From positions 6,448,001 to 6,512,000 of the forward strand of contig NZ_CP150145.1 in NCBI RefSeq assembly GCF_037963835.1: a stretch of 64,000 nt of DNA. Reading direction: 5' to 3'. Made by a program: the position numbers and the translations under genes. Position 1 is the stretch's first letter, and each line of letters opens with the position of its first letter. The notes below the pieces were generated by a model, which worked only from the letters and a program-made list of their open reading frames with translations, did no database searches and had not been told where the DNA came from. The DNA is from Paenibacillus sp. FSL H8-0332. GTDB lineage: Bacteria; Bacillota; Bacilli; Paenibacillales; Paenibacillaceae. This document shows positions 9,474 to 18,727 of this stretch, piece after piece.

Positions 9474-12026
9474 TTACTTCGCATTCACCAACTGCCCGCG
9501 CGTAACCCCAAGCTGGTTAGTGGCCTTCAGGCTTTTCCAGACCTGGGTGCCGGAGATTTCGCCACGCAGTGCGCGGCTGTAGAGGCTGATGACCTCTGCT
9601 ACTTGCTCAGGTGTCTCCTCCAGGAACTCTACGCGGTAAGAAGATACGCCGAGCTCACGGAAGTGATTCAGGTATTCAGCGCCCGACTGCTCCACCGCAT
9701 TATAGACGGTGTTCCGGCAGCCCTCGTCTACACGAACGGGATGGGACATGCCGATACGGTCCTGTAAGGATGCACGCTGCTCCTCGCAAGGGCGGCCACA
9801 GTTCGTGTAATCTGTGCCTTCACTCATGAAGGTGCAGTAGACACAGTGTTCTGTATGGAACATCGGCAGATGCTGGTGGATGACGACCTCCATGCGGGAG
9901 GTGTCGCTGTGCCCGAGCAGATCAACCATCTGCTGAATATTAAGGTCATACGACGGTGTCACCATGTCACAACCGGCGTCCAGGAACAGATCCACGGCTC
10001 TGTGATTGGCGATATTCAGTGAGAAATCGCCGATTAGCCGGGGATGCGCAGCCTCCGGGTGCTCCATACGGTGGCGCAGGTAATAATACAGCGCACCGGT
10101 GTTGCGCACCAGCACAGCATCCGGCTGCAGCCGCAGGATGTTGGCATGGTAGCCGTTCTCGTTCGGCATATGGATGCGCGGGGTGGCCAGCGCAATGCTG
10201 GCCCCAGCAGCCCGCACAGCGTCTACTGCCGCCGGGAACTGCTTGATGAACTCGAAATCGGCGTATATATTCGTTACGCCGGCTTCGAGCCCAGCCTGCA
10301 CCTGCGGCAGGCTGCGGCACAGCGCGGTGAGCTCCGCTTCACCGCTGCCCGCCCCCGCGCCATCTCCTGCGGCGATGGCGCCAGCTGCGGCCCCCCTGCG
10401 GGTAGCGCCGCCATAGACCTCGACCTCCCGTTTCACATACACGGGAGGCTTAGGACGCTCGCCCGCAAGCAGCTCCACCGCCTGGCGGCGGATGCTGTTC
10501 AGCTCGCGCATGGGCACAATTACGTCGCCTTGCAGATGCGACTCCAGCGCTTCAAGCTGGAACAGGGTCCCGCCCAGGCGGCCGAATTGTTCTTCCAGCA
10601 GCGCGGTATCCATCGGACGCTTCTGCGCGGTATCCAGCGCCAGCTCCGAATCCACACGGACAGTGACGTTCTTCTGAACGTCTGTCCACCAGGTCGTCAG
10701 CTTCTCGCCTACGCTGCCCTGCACTCTCACATGAACCGGGAATACCCTGTAGGGCTTCTCGGTCTCGTAGGACTGGCGCAGCGCCTTGTCGAGCGCCGGG
10801 TCGTTCGTCTTCCAGATGCGGTCTCCCACATGCAGACGGCGCAGATCTACGTCACTGCGGCCGGGTACGATATCAATGATCCAGCCCTCACCGGCTTCGC
10901 CTTCCAGCTTGACACCCTTGCGTCGCAAATCGTAGATGCGGCCGCCTTCTTCCTGCTTCGTCGGATCTCCGGCGTCGAACACAATGCCGTCTCCACGTTT
11001 AAGCGGAGCATGAATGCGGCAGACCACGCCATCACGTAAAATCTGCTCCACGGTGCCCAGGTACACGCCCCGGCTCTTGGGGAAGGTGCCATCGACTAAT
11101 TTCTTATTATTGGTGCCTTCAAGGAAACCGTTCGTGAACCCGCGTGAGAAGCTCTGTTGCAGCTCACGCATATCCTCCTTCGAGGTAGGCGTCCAGTTAC
11201 CTTCAAAATACTTATCGATCGCCTTACGGTACTTACTGACCACATTAGCGACATACTCCGGGGTTTTGAGCCGGCCTTCGATTTTGAACGAGGTCACTCC
11301 GGCTTCAATCAGCTCCGGCATCAGGTCGATGGCAGCAAGATCCTTCGGAGACAGCAGGTAAGTCACATCGCCCATCGGCTTCACTTCACCGTCGATCATC
11401 AGATCATACGGCAGACGGCAGGCCTGGGCGCATTCCCCGCGGTTCGCCGAGCGTCCGCCCCACATTTCAGAGGTCAGACACTGGCCCGAGTAGGATACAC
11501 AAAGCGCACCATGCACGAAGACCTCCATCGGCAGTCGGGCTTGCTCGCCAATCGTGCGGATTTGCTTCAGATTATTTTCACGGCCGAGGACTACGCGTTC
11601 CAGCCCCCATGGCTTTGTGAACTCCACCGCTTCCGGCGAGGTAATCGTCATCTGCGTAGAACCGTGAATCGGGAAGTCCGGAGAGATCTCGCGGATCATC
11701 TGCACCAGCCCCAGGTCCTGAACAATAACGGCATCCACACCCGCATCCACGCAGGCATCAATCAGTCCCTTGGCATCCGGCAGCTCATTCTCGAACACCA
11801 GTATATTAAAGGTCAGGAACCCCTTCACTCCATAGCTGTGCAGAAACGCCATAATCTCCGGCAGCTCGTCCATCCGGAAGTTGTTCGCTCTGGCCCGTGC
11901 ATTGAATTTCTCTACGCCAAAAAAGACTGCATCCGCCCCGTTCGCCACCGCTGCACGCATGCAGTCCCAATCTCCCGCCGGAGCCAGTAGCTCTACGTCT
12001 TCTCTGCGTATTCCTTGCTCTTTCAT
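9474..12026 (-). CDS. U32 peptidase-family protein (RlhA/YrrO-like), long form
   Basis: 850 residues, start ATG at 12026 with GGGAGG upstream. The N-terminal 330 residues are a typical peptidase U32 TIM-barrel domain (ELLAPAGDWDCMRAAVANGADAVFFG) with the conserved cysteine cluster from VHGALCVSYSGQC to ECAQACRLPYD. A U32 C-terminal beta domain follows. After an Ala/Gly-rich linker (about residues 545-570) comes a second U32-like barrel portion with its own cysteines (CVYCTFMSEG, NCGRPCEEQ, DEGCRNTVYN). Related proteins include E. coli RlhA, which hydroxylates C2501 of 23S rRNA, and several tRNA hydroxylases, so RNA modification is likelier than proteolysis. The substrate here is unknown. It is a single-gene unit. 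Confidence 0.85.
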   Translation of the reverse strand: MKEQGIRREDVELLAPAGDWDCMRAAVANGADAVFFGVEKFNARARANNFRMDELPEIMAFLHSYGVKGFLTFNILVFENELPDAKGLIDACVDAGVDAVIVQDLGLVQMIREISPDFPIHGSTQMTITSPEAVEFTKPWGLERVVLGRENNLKQIRTIGEQARLPMEVFVHGALCVSYSGQCLTSEMWGGRSANRGECAQACRLPYDLMIDGEVKPMGDVTYLLSPKDLAAIDLMPELIEAGVTSFKIEGRLKTPEYVANVVSKYRKAIDKYFEGNWTPTSKEDMRELQQSFSRGFTNGFLEGTNNKKLVDGTFPKSRGVYLGTVEQILRDGVVCRIHAPLKRGDGIVFDAGDPTKQEEGGRIYDLRRKGVKLEGEAGEGWIIDIVPGRSDVDLRRLHVGDRIWKTNDPALDKALRQSYETEKPYRVFPVHVRVQGSVGEKLTTWWTDVQKNVTVRVDSELALDTAQKRPMDTALLEEQFGRLGGTLFQLEALESHLQGDVIVPMRELNSIRRQAVELLAGERPKPPVYVKREVEVYGGATRRGAAAGAIAAGDGAGAGSGEAELTALCRSLPQVQAGLEAGVTNIYADFEFIKQFPAAVDAVRAAGASIALATPRIHMPNENGYHANILRLQPDAVLVRNTGALYYYLRHRMEHPEAAHPRLIGDFSLNIANHRAVDLFLDAGCDMVTPSYDLNIQQMVDLLGHSDTSRMEVVIHQHLPMFHTEHCVYCTFMSEGTDYTNCGRPCEEQRASLQDRIGMSHPVRVDEGCRNTVYNAVEQSGAEYLNHFRELGVSSYRVEFLEETPEQVAEVISLYSRALRGEISGTQVWKSLKATNQLGVTRGQLVNAK

Positions 12027-12184
12027 TTATATCCTCCCAAACCGCCTGTTCAGCGGGTCATTTACAGCTTTTTAACTTATTAATTGTATCAAATATCACA
12101 GCTGTCTGCCAGTAAAATAGAAACACTTGGATTTTGCTTTCCCTAGGGATCTATCTTAAAATAGGCCAGGAGTTCCTACTTGAA

Positions 12185-12214
12185 TAGACAAATGAAGAAG
12201 AACCAGCGTAAAAT
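12185..12214 (+). promoter_or_regulatory. Candidate promoter of rmlA
   Basis: TAGACA (12185-12190) and TAAAAT (12209-12214) are 18 bp apart, a good sigma-A fit, about 80 bp upstream of rmlA. Seen by eye only. Confidence 0.45.
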
Positions 12215-12294
12215 ATGAATAGAAGAGAATAAATACGCAAAAGATCTCACGATTCCCAAAATTTATATGCAGCAAAAGGAGAGTTGAAACAGTT

Positions 12295-13173
12295 ATGAAA
12301 GGCATAATTCTTGCGGGAGGAAGCGGCACCCGGCTATACCCTCTCACAATGGTAACCAGCAAACAATTACTGCCGGTCTATGATAAACCCATGATTTATT
12401 ATCCTCTGTCCACATTAATGCTTGCAGGCATCCGAGAAATTCTTATCATCTCTACCGCCGAGGACACTCCACGGTTTGAGCATTTGCTCGGTGATGGCTC
12501 CCAATTCGGAATTTCACTGCAGTATATCGTCCAGCCGAGCCCGGATGGATTGGCACAAGCCTTCATTCTCGGCGAATCGTTTATCGGAGAAGACTCTGTA
12601 GCGATGATTCTCGGAGACAATATATATTACGGAAACGGTATGACCAAGATGTTGAAGCAAGCTGCCGATAAAACAAGCGGGGCGACCGTATTTGGCTACC
12701 ATGTTCCCGATCCCGAACGTTTTGGCGTGGTGGAATTTGACGGAGACGGCAAGGTGCTCAGCATCGAAGAGAAACCGGAGCATCCAAAATCTAATTATGC
12801 GGTTACCGGCCTTTATTTTTATGACAACCGGGTAATTTCTATTGCTAAGGAAGTCAAGCCGTCACACCGTGGCGAGCTGGAAATCACTTCAATCAATGAA
12901 GCCTATCTGAAGCTGGATGAGCTGGATGTTGCCCTGCTTGGACGCGGGTTTACTTGGCTCGATACCGGAACCCACCAGAGTCTGGTGGATGCCACCAACT
13001 TCGTCAGAACGATTGAAGACCATCAAGGGATCAAAATCTCTGCACCCGAAGAAATTGCTTATGTTAATGGCTGGATCACCAAGGAACATCTCCTGGAATG
13101 CGGACATAAGCTGAGCAAGACCGGATACGGCCAATATTTAATTAAGGTCGCTACAGGTAAAATCCAATTTTAA
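12295..13173 (+). CDS. rmlA: Glucose-1-phosphate thymidylyltransferase
   Basis: 292 residues, the standard RmlA/RfbA length. Motifs: GIILAGGSGTRLYPLT for nucleotide binding, KQLLPVYDKPMIYYPLS, the metal-binding LGDNIYYG, and FTWLDTGTHQSL late in the protein. It condenses dTTP with glucose-1-phosphate to dTDP-glucose, the first step to dTDP-L-rhamnose. AAGGAGAG lies 11 bases upstream of the ATG. rmlC follows 12-21 bp downstream on the same strand, so they form an operon. The two middle and last enzymes, RmlB and RmlD, are not in the window. Confidence 0.96.
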   Translation: MKGIILAGGSGTRLYPLTMVTSKQLLPVYDKPMIYYPLSTLMLAGIREILIISTAEDTPRFEHLLGDGSQFGISLQYIVQPSPDGLAQAFILGESFIGEDSVAMILGDNIYYGNGMTKMLKQAADKTSGATVFGYHVPDPERFGVVEFDGDGKVLSIEEKPEHPKSNYAVTGLYFYDNRVISIAKEVKPSHRGELEITSINEAYLKLDELDVALLGRGFTWLDTGTHQSLVDATNFVRTIEDHQGIKISAPEEIAYVNGWITKEHLLECGHKLSKTGYGQYLIKVATGKIQF

Positions 13174-13194
13174 ACCATAGAAAGAGTGGATACG

Positions 13195-13749
13195 ATGAAG
13201 TTTATCAAAACCCATCTGGAGGACGTTCTCGTCGTTGAACCGGCAGTCTTCGGGGACCACCGCGGCTGGTTCATGGAGACCTACAGCGAGGCTAAATTCC
13301 ATGAACAAGAGCTCCGATATCAGTTCGTTCAGGACAATCAATCCTATTCCGCTGTAAAAGGCACTCTGCGCGGACTTCACTTCCAGCTAAACCCTAAGGC
13401 ACAGACCAAGCTTGTACGTTGCACACGCGGTTCGATCTTTGATGTAGCTGTCGATATCCGTCAAGGCAGTCCTTCATATGGCAAGTGGTTTGGCATTGAA
13501 CTGAACGCCGAGAACAAGAAACAGCTGCTCATCCCCAAAGGGTTCGCCCACGGCTTCATGACACTAACCGAGGATGTTGAAGTTCAATACAAATGCGATG
13601 AGCTATATGCGCCTGAATGTGACGGCGGTATTCTGTGGAATGACCCCGACATTGCCATTGAATGGCCGATGGATGTAATTCCTGTACTGTCTGCTAAGGA
13701 TGAACAAGCGCCGCTGCTAAAGGATGTTACGCATAATTTTGTGTATTAA
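13195..13749 (+). CDS. rmlC: dTDP-4-dehydrorhamnose 3,5-epimerase
   Basis: 184 residues from the ATG at 13195, which sits eight bases after GAAAGAG; a GTG at 13186 is in frame but overlaps that site. The RmlC cupin is clear: VFGDHRGWFMETYS, the catalytic histidine region LRGLHFQ, KLVRCTRGSIFDVAVDIR, and FAHGFMTLTE. It epimerises C3 and C5 of dTDP-4-keto-6-deoxyglucose. It is co-transcribed with rmlA and ended by the strong terminator just downstream. Rhamnose made by this route would serve the surface glycan, with galU, gmd and the exporter cluster elsewhere in the window. Confidence 0.96.
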   Translation: MKFIKTHLEDVLVVEPAVFGDHRGWFMETYSEAKFHEQELRYQFVQDNQSYSAVKGTLRGLHFQLNPKAQTKLVRCTRGSIFDVAVDIRQGSPSYGKWFGIELNAENKKQLLIPKGFAHGFMTLTEDVEVQYKCDELYAPECDGGILWNDPDIAIEWPMDVIPVLSAKDEQAPLLKDVTHNFVY

Positions 13750-13774
13750 CCAAATAAAAAATTTTAGTTTAATT

Positions 13775-13821
13775 CAGCAAAAAACGTCCCGGCTCTTAGT
13801 AGCCTGGGACGTTTTTTGCTG
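13775..13821. terminator. Bidirectional intrinsic terminator
   Basis: A perfect 16-bp stem (13775-13790 with 13806-13821), A-rich on one arm and T-rich on the other, lies between rmlC and the converging stalk-domain gene. It should terminate both. Confidence 0.9.
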
Positions 13822-13854
13822 TTTTTCCACTTACTCAAGAAACTAATTACCCTC

Positions 13855-15819
13855 CTACTCCCCCACCCACCCAAACGACCCCAGCACCCGCTCCAGCACC
13901 GCCTGCTGACTCGCCGTGGCGTTGGCGGTGTTCAGCGTGATAGTGAGCGTATAGACCACCTCATTGCGGCTGAACACAATGATCTTCGTGCCCACGGGGA
14001 TGCTGTTCTTGGTCTGTTCTACCGTGAGTATGGTGGCTGGCATACCGGCGAAGGCGGTTTCCACGATGCTTTTCACCTGTGGGCCCTTGGGATCTTGCTT
14101 GGTGTTCTGGTAATAGCTCTGCAGCTGGCTGACGGCATACTCCTGCGTGACCTCGGGGCTGGCATAGAGCTGGAACCGGCCGCCGGTGAAGCGGTATTCC
14201 ACGCTCTGACTCTCAAACAGATCCTGAACCGGGCTCCACAGCCGCGGAATATCGAGCTTGTAGCCGTAGGTCTTGGAGGTCTTGGTGACCGACTTCTGGC
14301 TGAGCTGGGTATAATCCTCGGACGCCAGGCGTCCGAAGTTACTCTTCGTCTGGGCAAAATCAATATCGATCGAGTTCAGCACCTCTGTAAAGCGCGCCTG
14401 ATCACCACTCTGCCCGGGCCCGGAAGCCGCAACATATTCAAAATAATAACGGTACCCGTTCTTCAGCAGCAAAATCTGATATTCGGTACTCCACCCGCTG
14501 CCCGGGTTAAGCCCGATCTCATTAATCAGCACCGGTTCACCGGAGACCTTGCCCGTTACGCTGTCCTTCAGGGTGTAGGCCTCAGCCACATAGGTGTCAC
14601 GGAGCTGAGACAGCCGTTCCTGGTTCCAGCTTGCCAGCGTGGAGCCTGCAGGGGCGGAGCTTACTTTTACACGCAGATAACTCCCCTGTTTGCCCGTATA
14701 GTAGAGCTGCTGGTCATCCGCACTCCAGTCGGCAGGGACCTTAAGCGCAATTCCGTAGTCATCGTTGTATCCTTCGCGCAGCCCGTTGCGGATCGTAGAG
14801 AGGTCGCGGATCGTTCGGTCTGAGACGTCAAAAGAGGGCAGAAAAGAATTCAGCAGCGCTGCATATTTGCCCAGGTCCTTATAGTTGGCAGCATTGTCAT
14901 CTGTCAGATAGATCTCATACAGCCTGCCTCCGGCATAATATTGCCTGCCCTCCCAGAGCGCGCCGCTCGAATCCTTGCTCACGGTCCGGGCGTAAGGAAC
15001 CTTGGCCTTAGACACAGCCTCCCGGTCCAGCAGGATCTCCCCGCCCTCCTCCGAGGAGCGGACCAGATTCTCCAGCAGCCCTTCGGCATCAAGCGGAACG
15101 GCAAGCGGCGAAGCGTGCACCTCCAGATAATAACCGTTCTCTGCACTCGTAAAAGTCGCTACGCTCTCATTCCCTCCGCTGTCGCCTACCACAAGCCCTG
15201 GCGGATAGTTCATGCTCCACTCCAGATAACTGTTGCCGATCCGGGTTTTGCCGGCGTCACTGTCAATCCCGCTTTGCGCTTCAACGCCTACTACTGCTAC
15301 CGGAGGGGATAACGTAACCAGTACCCTTCCGCCATCCGCCGGAGCCATCCGCGCACCCAGCACCCCAGCCACGAACCTCAGCGGCACCATCAGCACACCG
15401 GATACCATACGCGGCGGCGCGGCAAGCTTGATTTTGACGCCATCCTTCCAGGCAGTCGTGCTGCCTATTGTCATCGCCCCGGTATGCGGCCCGTACATAA
15501 CCTTCACCACATCATCGCCTTGCAGAGAGACGGTGCTGCCGAAGGCTTTTTTGAAAATCCCCAGCGGGACCAGCAGTGTTCCATTCTCAGAAAAAGGCTT
15601 CGGAATCGTGACCGGCTTCCCGTTAACCGTCGCAGCTGTACTGCCCGCTTGAAGACTAAGCTGTAGCAGTGCCCCCTCCGCCGCCTGGGCCCTTCCCGCA
15701 GGAAAGAGACTGAGCAGCAACAATAGGACTACAATAACAGACAATCCGCGCCGTAGTTGTCCCGCCCTGCTGTCCGGTCCGGCTGTACCTGCCACCTCCT
15801 CACTCTGTCGTCTGATCAT
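13855..15819 (-). CDS. Secreted stalk-domain protein with three PsbP-like modules
   Basis: 654 residues with an N-terminal membrane or signal segment (LSVIVVLLLLLSLFPAGRAQA). Residues of about 50-165 are a stalk domain of the copper amine oxidase N-terminal type (VNGKPVTIPKPFSENGTLLV, MVSGVLMVPLRFVAGVLGA), common on Paenibacillus surface proteins. The rest looks like three related modules, each opening with a motif such as YLEWSMNYPPGL, YGIALKVPADW or YGYKLDIPRLW and running 130-150 residues. This resembles the PsbP/Mog1-like fold. The start ATG at 15819 overlaps the end of the HtrA gene by about 20 bp, so the two are coupled. A shared envelope job, such as substrate or sensor of the protease, is an inference. 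Confidence 0.8.
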   Translation of the reverse strand: MIRRQSEEVAGTAGPDSRAGQLRRGLSVIVVLLLLLSLFPAGRAQAAEGALLQLSLQAGSTAATVNGKPVTIPKPFSENGTLLVPLGIFKKAFGSTVSLQGDDVVKVMYGPHTGAMTIGSTTAWKDGVKIKLAAPPRMVSGVLMVPLRFVAGVLGARMAPADGGRVLVTLSPPVAVVGVEAQSGIDSDAGKTRIGNSYLEWSMNYPPGLVVGDSGGNESVATFTSAENGYYLEVHASPLAVPLDAEGLLENLVRSSEEGGEILLDREAVSKAKVPYARTVSKDSSGALWEGRQYYAGGRLYEIYLTDDNAANYKDLGKYAALLNSFLPSFDVSDRTIRDLSTIRNGLREGYNDDYGIALKVPADWSADDQQLYYTGKQGSYLRVKVSSAPAGSTLASWNQERLSQLRDTYVAEAYTLKDSVTGKVSGEPVLINEIGLNPGSGWSTEYQILLLKNGYRYYFEYVAASGPGQSGDQARFTEVLNSIDIDFAQTKSNFGRLASEDYTQLSQKSVTKTSKTYGYKLDIPRLWSPVQDLFESQSVEYRFTGGRFQLYASPEVTQEYAVSQLQSYYQNTKQDPKGPQVKSIVETAFAGMPATILTVEQTKNSIPVGTKIIVFSRNEVVYTLTITLNTANATASQQAVLERVLGSFGWVGE

Positions 15820-16987
15820 CGGTCTCCCCTTCCGTCTTAGCGGCGCTCACCAGAGGGTCTCCTTGTCCAAGGACAAGGCTTCTGGCCACGATATCGCCGT
15901 CACTCTGCATCAGCAGCTTGACCACTACCCCTGGCTTGTACTGTCTGAATAACTCATTAACATCGACAAGTGAGGTTACCCGGTGTCCGTCTATAGCGTA
16001 CAGTGCATCTCCCGCCGTGATTCCTGCCTTGCGCGCTTCTGCGGTAAGCACCTTCGTCACCGTCAATGGCTCCTGCCCCGGTAGTCCGACAATCACGGGC
16101 CAGCTCTCCTCAAGCTCCACTCCAAGACTCGGACGCCGGACCTCTCCATATTGGAGCAGCTGATTCATGATGTACTTCACCGTATCTGCGGGAATCGAGA
16201 AGCCCATATTCTCCACACCCACAGCTGCGAACTTCATACTGTTGACCCCCAGAACCTCTCCCTTCATATTGACCAGCGGTCCTCCGCTGTTACCGGGATT
16301 AATGGCCGTATCGCTCTGAATCAGCCGGTACGCTGCATCCACCGAACGGTTGAGACCGCTGATCACGCCTACAGTGGCCGAATTTCTCAGGGAAAAGGAG
16401 ATCGGCGTCCCGATCGCTATAACCTTCTCGCCTACCTGAAGATTCGCGGCGCTGCCTGCGAAGGTTGCGGGCTTTAGGGCTTTGGCTTTGATTTTGACCA
16501 GGGCAAGATCACTGATTTCATCCGAGTATGTATCTGTGATGTTATAGCTTGTTCCGTCTGAGGTGACCACGACCGCCTTCTCCAGCCCGGCCATCACATG
16601 GGCATTGGTAATGATCCATCCGTCTGCGCTGACGATAATCCCGGAGCCGTGGGTCAGATTGTAACGGTCATCCGGCCCGCCGGTTTCTCCGCCCGCTTTG
16701 CCGATAATGCCGACTACAGAAGGCGAGACTATACTTATGATTTGCGGAACCGGGTCTGCTGCTGCGGGCTGGCTCCATTGCCCCTTGCTCTCCTTTTGCG
16801 CCTTACCTGCTTGTCCGGCCTTCATTACGTTGACAGCCGCCCCTCTCTCAGCCGCTAATACTCCTGTCCCGCTGTAGACCGCCCCATGAACAACATCGGC
16901 TGGACTTACGAATCCCGACAATACCAACAGCATAGTGCCCAGCAGTACCACCCTGCCTCGGGCAGTTCCGCTCCTCCCCATTCCCAT
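15800..16987 (-). CDS. HtrA/DegP-like serine protease with PDZ domain
   Basis: About 395 residues from the ATG at 16987, picked for the AAGGGGAG five bases upstream; the longer frame from 17095 reads back through a terminator hairpin. There is one N-terminal hydrophobic segment, then a trypsin-like S1C domain with the full triad: His in WIITNAHV, Asp in EISDLALVKI and Ser in NPGNSGGPL. A single C-terminal PDZ domain follows (LGVELEESWPV to GDALYAIDG). It should act outside the membrane as a housekeeping or stress protease. The gene overlaps the stalk-domain gene that follows it. Confidence 0.9.
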   Translation of the reverse strand: MGMGRSGTARGRVVLLGTMLLVLSGFVSPADVVHGAVYSGTGVLAAERGAAVNVMKAGQAGKAQKESKGQWSQPAAADPVPQIISIVSPSVVGIIGKAGGETGGPDDRYNLTHGSGIIVSADGWIITNAHVMAGLEKAVVVTSDGTSYNITDTYSDEISDLALVKIKAKALKPATFAGSAANLQVGEKVIAIGTPISFSLRNSATVGVISGLNRSVDAAYRLIQSDTAINPGNSGGPLVNMKGEVLGVNSMKFAAVGVENMGFSIPADTVKYIMNQLLQYGEVRRPSLGVELEESWPVIVGLPGQEPLTVTKVLTAEARKAGITAGDALYAIDGHRVTSLVDVNELFRQYKPGVVVKLLMQSDGDIVARSLVLGQGDPLVSAAKTEGETDDQTTE

Positions 16988-17035
16988 GGCTCTCCCCTTC
17001 TTTCCTGTGCGCGAAGCATATGAATTCTTATCTTT

Positions 17036-17083
17036 AAAAAAAGACGCCTTTAGGATCGCCGCTGGCGGTAAAGGTGTCTTTAG
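17036..17083 (-). terminator. Intrinsic terminator of the small membrane protein gene
   Basis: Read on the minus strand, AAAGACACCTTTA pairs with TAAAGGCGTCTTT (one G-U) around a short inner stem and is followed by a run of seven T. It ends the gene at 17118-17327 and separates it from the HtrA unit. Confidence 0.85.
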
Positions 17084-17117
17084 ATGAGCTTGCATCTGAG
17101 GTTATGTGTGCCTTACT

Positions 17118-17327
17118 CTAGCTGAACCAGTTCACAATCATTGCATAATCGGAGACCACAAACACCAGCAGGCTCACCACTCCAAAACCGATGGCAAACT
17201 TGTTCTTCTGCGGAGCTCTAAGCAGCCGGACCACACCGATAAGTATCAGGATCGTGAATACAATCATAAACGCATCGAAGGTATGAAATTTAGACGGTTC
17301 TTGCGCGGCAGCTTCTGCAAGCAGCAT
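17118..17327 (-). CDS. Small membrane protein, DUF2759-like
   Basis: 69 residues with two hydrophobic helices (FMIVFTILILIGVVRLL and FAIGFGVVSLLVFVVSDY) joined by a basic loop RAPQKNKF. The length and the NKFAIGF motif between the helices resemble the DUF2759 family of small Bacillota membrane proteins, whose function is unknown. AGGGAGGG stands six bases before the ATG, and a strong terminator follows, so this is a real monocistronic gene. Confidence 0.75.
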   Translation of the reverse strand: MLLAEAAAQEPSKFHTFDAFMIVFTILILIGVVRLLRAPQKNKFAIGFGVVSLLVFVVSDYAMIVNWFS

Positions 17328-17673
17328 GGCAATCCCTCCCTGAGAGTGTTGTCAAGCAAGTTTCTCTAATCCATATTACCTTCTATGTTATCGTTACCAT
17401 TTCAGTCACGCAATAGAAATATTTTAAAAATGGCGTATTTGTCACAAAAAATATTCCTCATGGCTAAATCACGCCTCGGATTGGCGATATTTATCATTGA
17501 CCGCCGTTGTATTTTTAATTTTCAAAGAGCCAATCCACCTCAATCCAGCCTACAGCTGCTGCTATCCATTCAACGCAAAAGCTTCTCATTGAATCTTACG
17601 GCAGACATGCTATAGATATGCCTGTTTGGACTTGGTGGACTTGGTGGGCTAGTTGGACCTCAATACCACGAAA
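17328..17673. other. Intergenic stretch without recognised content
   Basis: About 345 bp, AT-rich, between the divergent small membrane gene and the 3' end of gmd. Short frames here lack ribosome sites. A short direct repeat, GGACTTGGTGGACTTGGTGG, lies near 17629-17648. I see no terminator with a T-run for gmd. Confidence 0.5.
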
Positions 17674-18663
17674 TCACACTATTTTAACACCTTTAATTAA
17701 ATTTTCATTAATGAGCGCTAAATCGCTATCCACCATCATCTTGACCAATTGTTCAAATGTAACCTCCCGTTCCCAGCCTAGCTTTTCTTTAGCCTTGGAG
17801 CAATCGCCAAGCAGTAGATCCACTTCAGCAGGTCTAACAAATCTCTGATCAACCACAACATAATCTTTCCAATCCAGTCCTACATGAGTAAATGCGATAT
17901 CTACAAGTTCTTCAATCGTATGTGTCTCCGCAGTCGAGATTACGAAATCATCCGCTTTATCCTGCTGAAGCATCAGCCACATCGCTTTAACATAATCCCC
18001 TGCAAAGCCCCAATCTCTTTTTGCATCCAGATTTCCCATCCGGAGTTCCGTTTGCAGACCCAGTTTTATTCTCGCCACAGCATCAGATACTTTGCGGGTT
18101 ACAAATTCAATGCCACGACGTGGCGATTCATGATTGAACAAGATTCCAGAACAAGCAAACATGTTGTAGCTTTCTCTATAATTAACAGTAATCCAGTGAC
18201 CATAAACTTTAGCTACACCATATGGACTTCGTGGATAAAATGGGGTCGTTTCTTTCTGTGGTGTTGCTAATACTTTACCAAACATTTCACTGCTTGAGGC
18301 TTGATAAAATTTCGCTTCCGGTTTAGTCAACCGCACAGCCTCGAGTAAATTGGTAACACCCATTCCAGTAGCCTGAGCAGTTGCAACGGGTTGAACCCAA
18401 GAGGTTGCTACGAAAGACTGTGCGGCCAGGTTATAGACTTCATCCGGATCTGAGATGCTCACCGCTCTCATCAGTGACCCCAGATCCAGCAAATCCCCTT
18501 CAATGAATTCGATTTCATTCTTTATATGTCCGATGTTATCCATAATTGGTATACTTGTTCTACGGCGCAAACCGAATACTTTATATCCTTTTGACAAGAG
18601 AAGCTCTGCTAAATAAGATCCATCTTGTCCTGTAATCCCTGTAATTAATGCATGCTTTGTCAC
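17674..18663 (-). CDS. gmd: GDP-mannose 4,6-dehydratase
   Basis: 329 residues of the extended short-chain dehydrogenase family. The NAD(P)-binding start is ALITGITGQDGSYLAELLL, followed by RRRTSIPIMDNIGH, the catalytic region with YQASSSEMFG (Thr/Ser-Glu) and YxxxK in PYGVAKVYGHW, and FNHESPRRG. It converts GDP-D-mannose to GDP-4-keto-6-deoxy-D-mannose, precursor of GDP-fucose, GDP-rhamnose or GDP-perosamine. The start is a GTG at 18663 with GGGGGA upstream. No second-step enzyme (Fcl or RMD) sits nearby, so the final sugar is unknown. The gene stands alone and is richer in A+T than its neighbours. Confidence 0.93.
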   Translation of the reverse strand: MTKHALITGITGQDGSYLAELLLSKGYKVFGLRRRTSIPIMDNIGHIKNEIEFIEGDLLDLGSLMRAVSISDPDEVYNLAAQSFVATSWVQPVATAQATGMGVTNLLEAVRLTKPEAKFYQASSSEMFGKVLATPQKETTPFYPRSPYGVAKVYGHWITVNYRESYNMFACSGILFNHESPRRGIEFVTRKVSDAVARIKLGLQTELRMGNLDAKRDWGFAGDYVKAMWLMLQQDKADDFVISTAETHTIEELVDIAFTHVGLDWKDYVVVDQRFVRPAEVDLLLGDCSKAKEKLGWEREVTFEQLVKMMVDSDLALINENLIKGVKIV

Positions 18664-18681
18664 TTCAAATCCCCCTTTTTC

Positions 18682-18708
18682 ATAGGTAATAAGGCTTACT
18701 GATACCTA
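18682..18708. promoter_or_regulatory. Inverted repeat upstream of gmd
   Basis: ATAGGTA and TACCTAT arms, 13 bases apart, lie 20-45 bp upstream of the gmd start in the region shared with a divergent small frame. Operator or leader hairpin are both possible. Confidence 0.3.
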
Positions 18709-18727
18709 TTAACAAAGCCTGCAGAAT

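Noticed and set aside
10044..11039. 331-codon plus-strand frame opposite the U32 gene.
   Set aside because: The composition is that of an antisense frame (Arg/His/Gln-rich), with no ribosome site and no motif.
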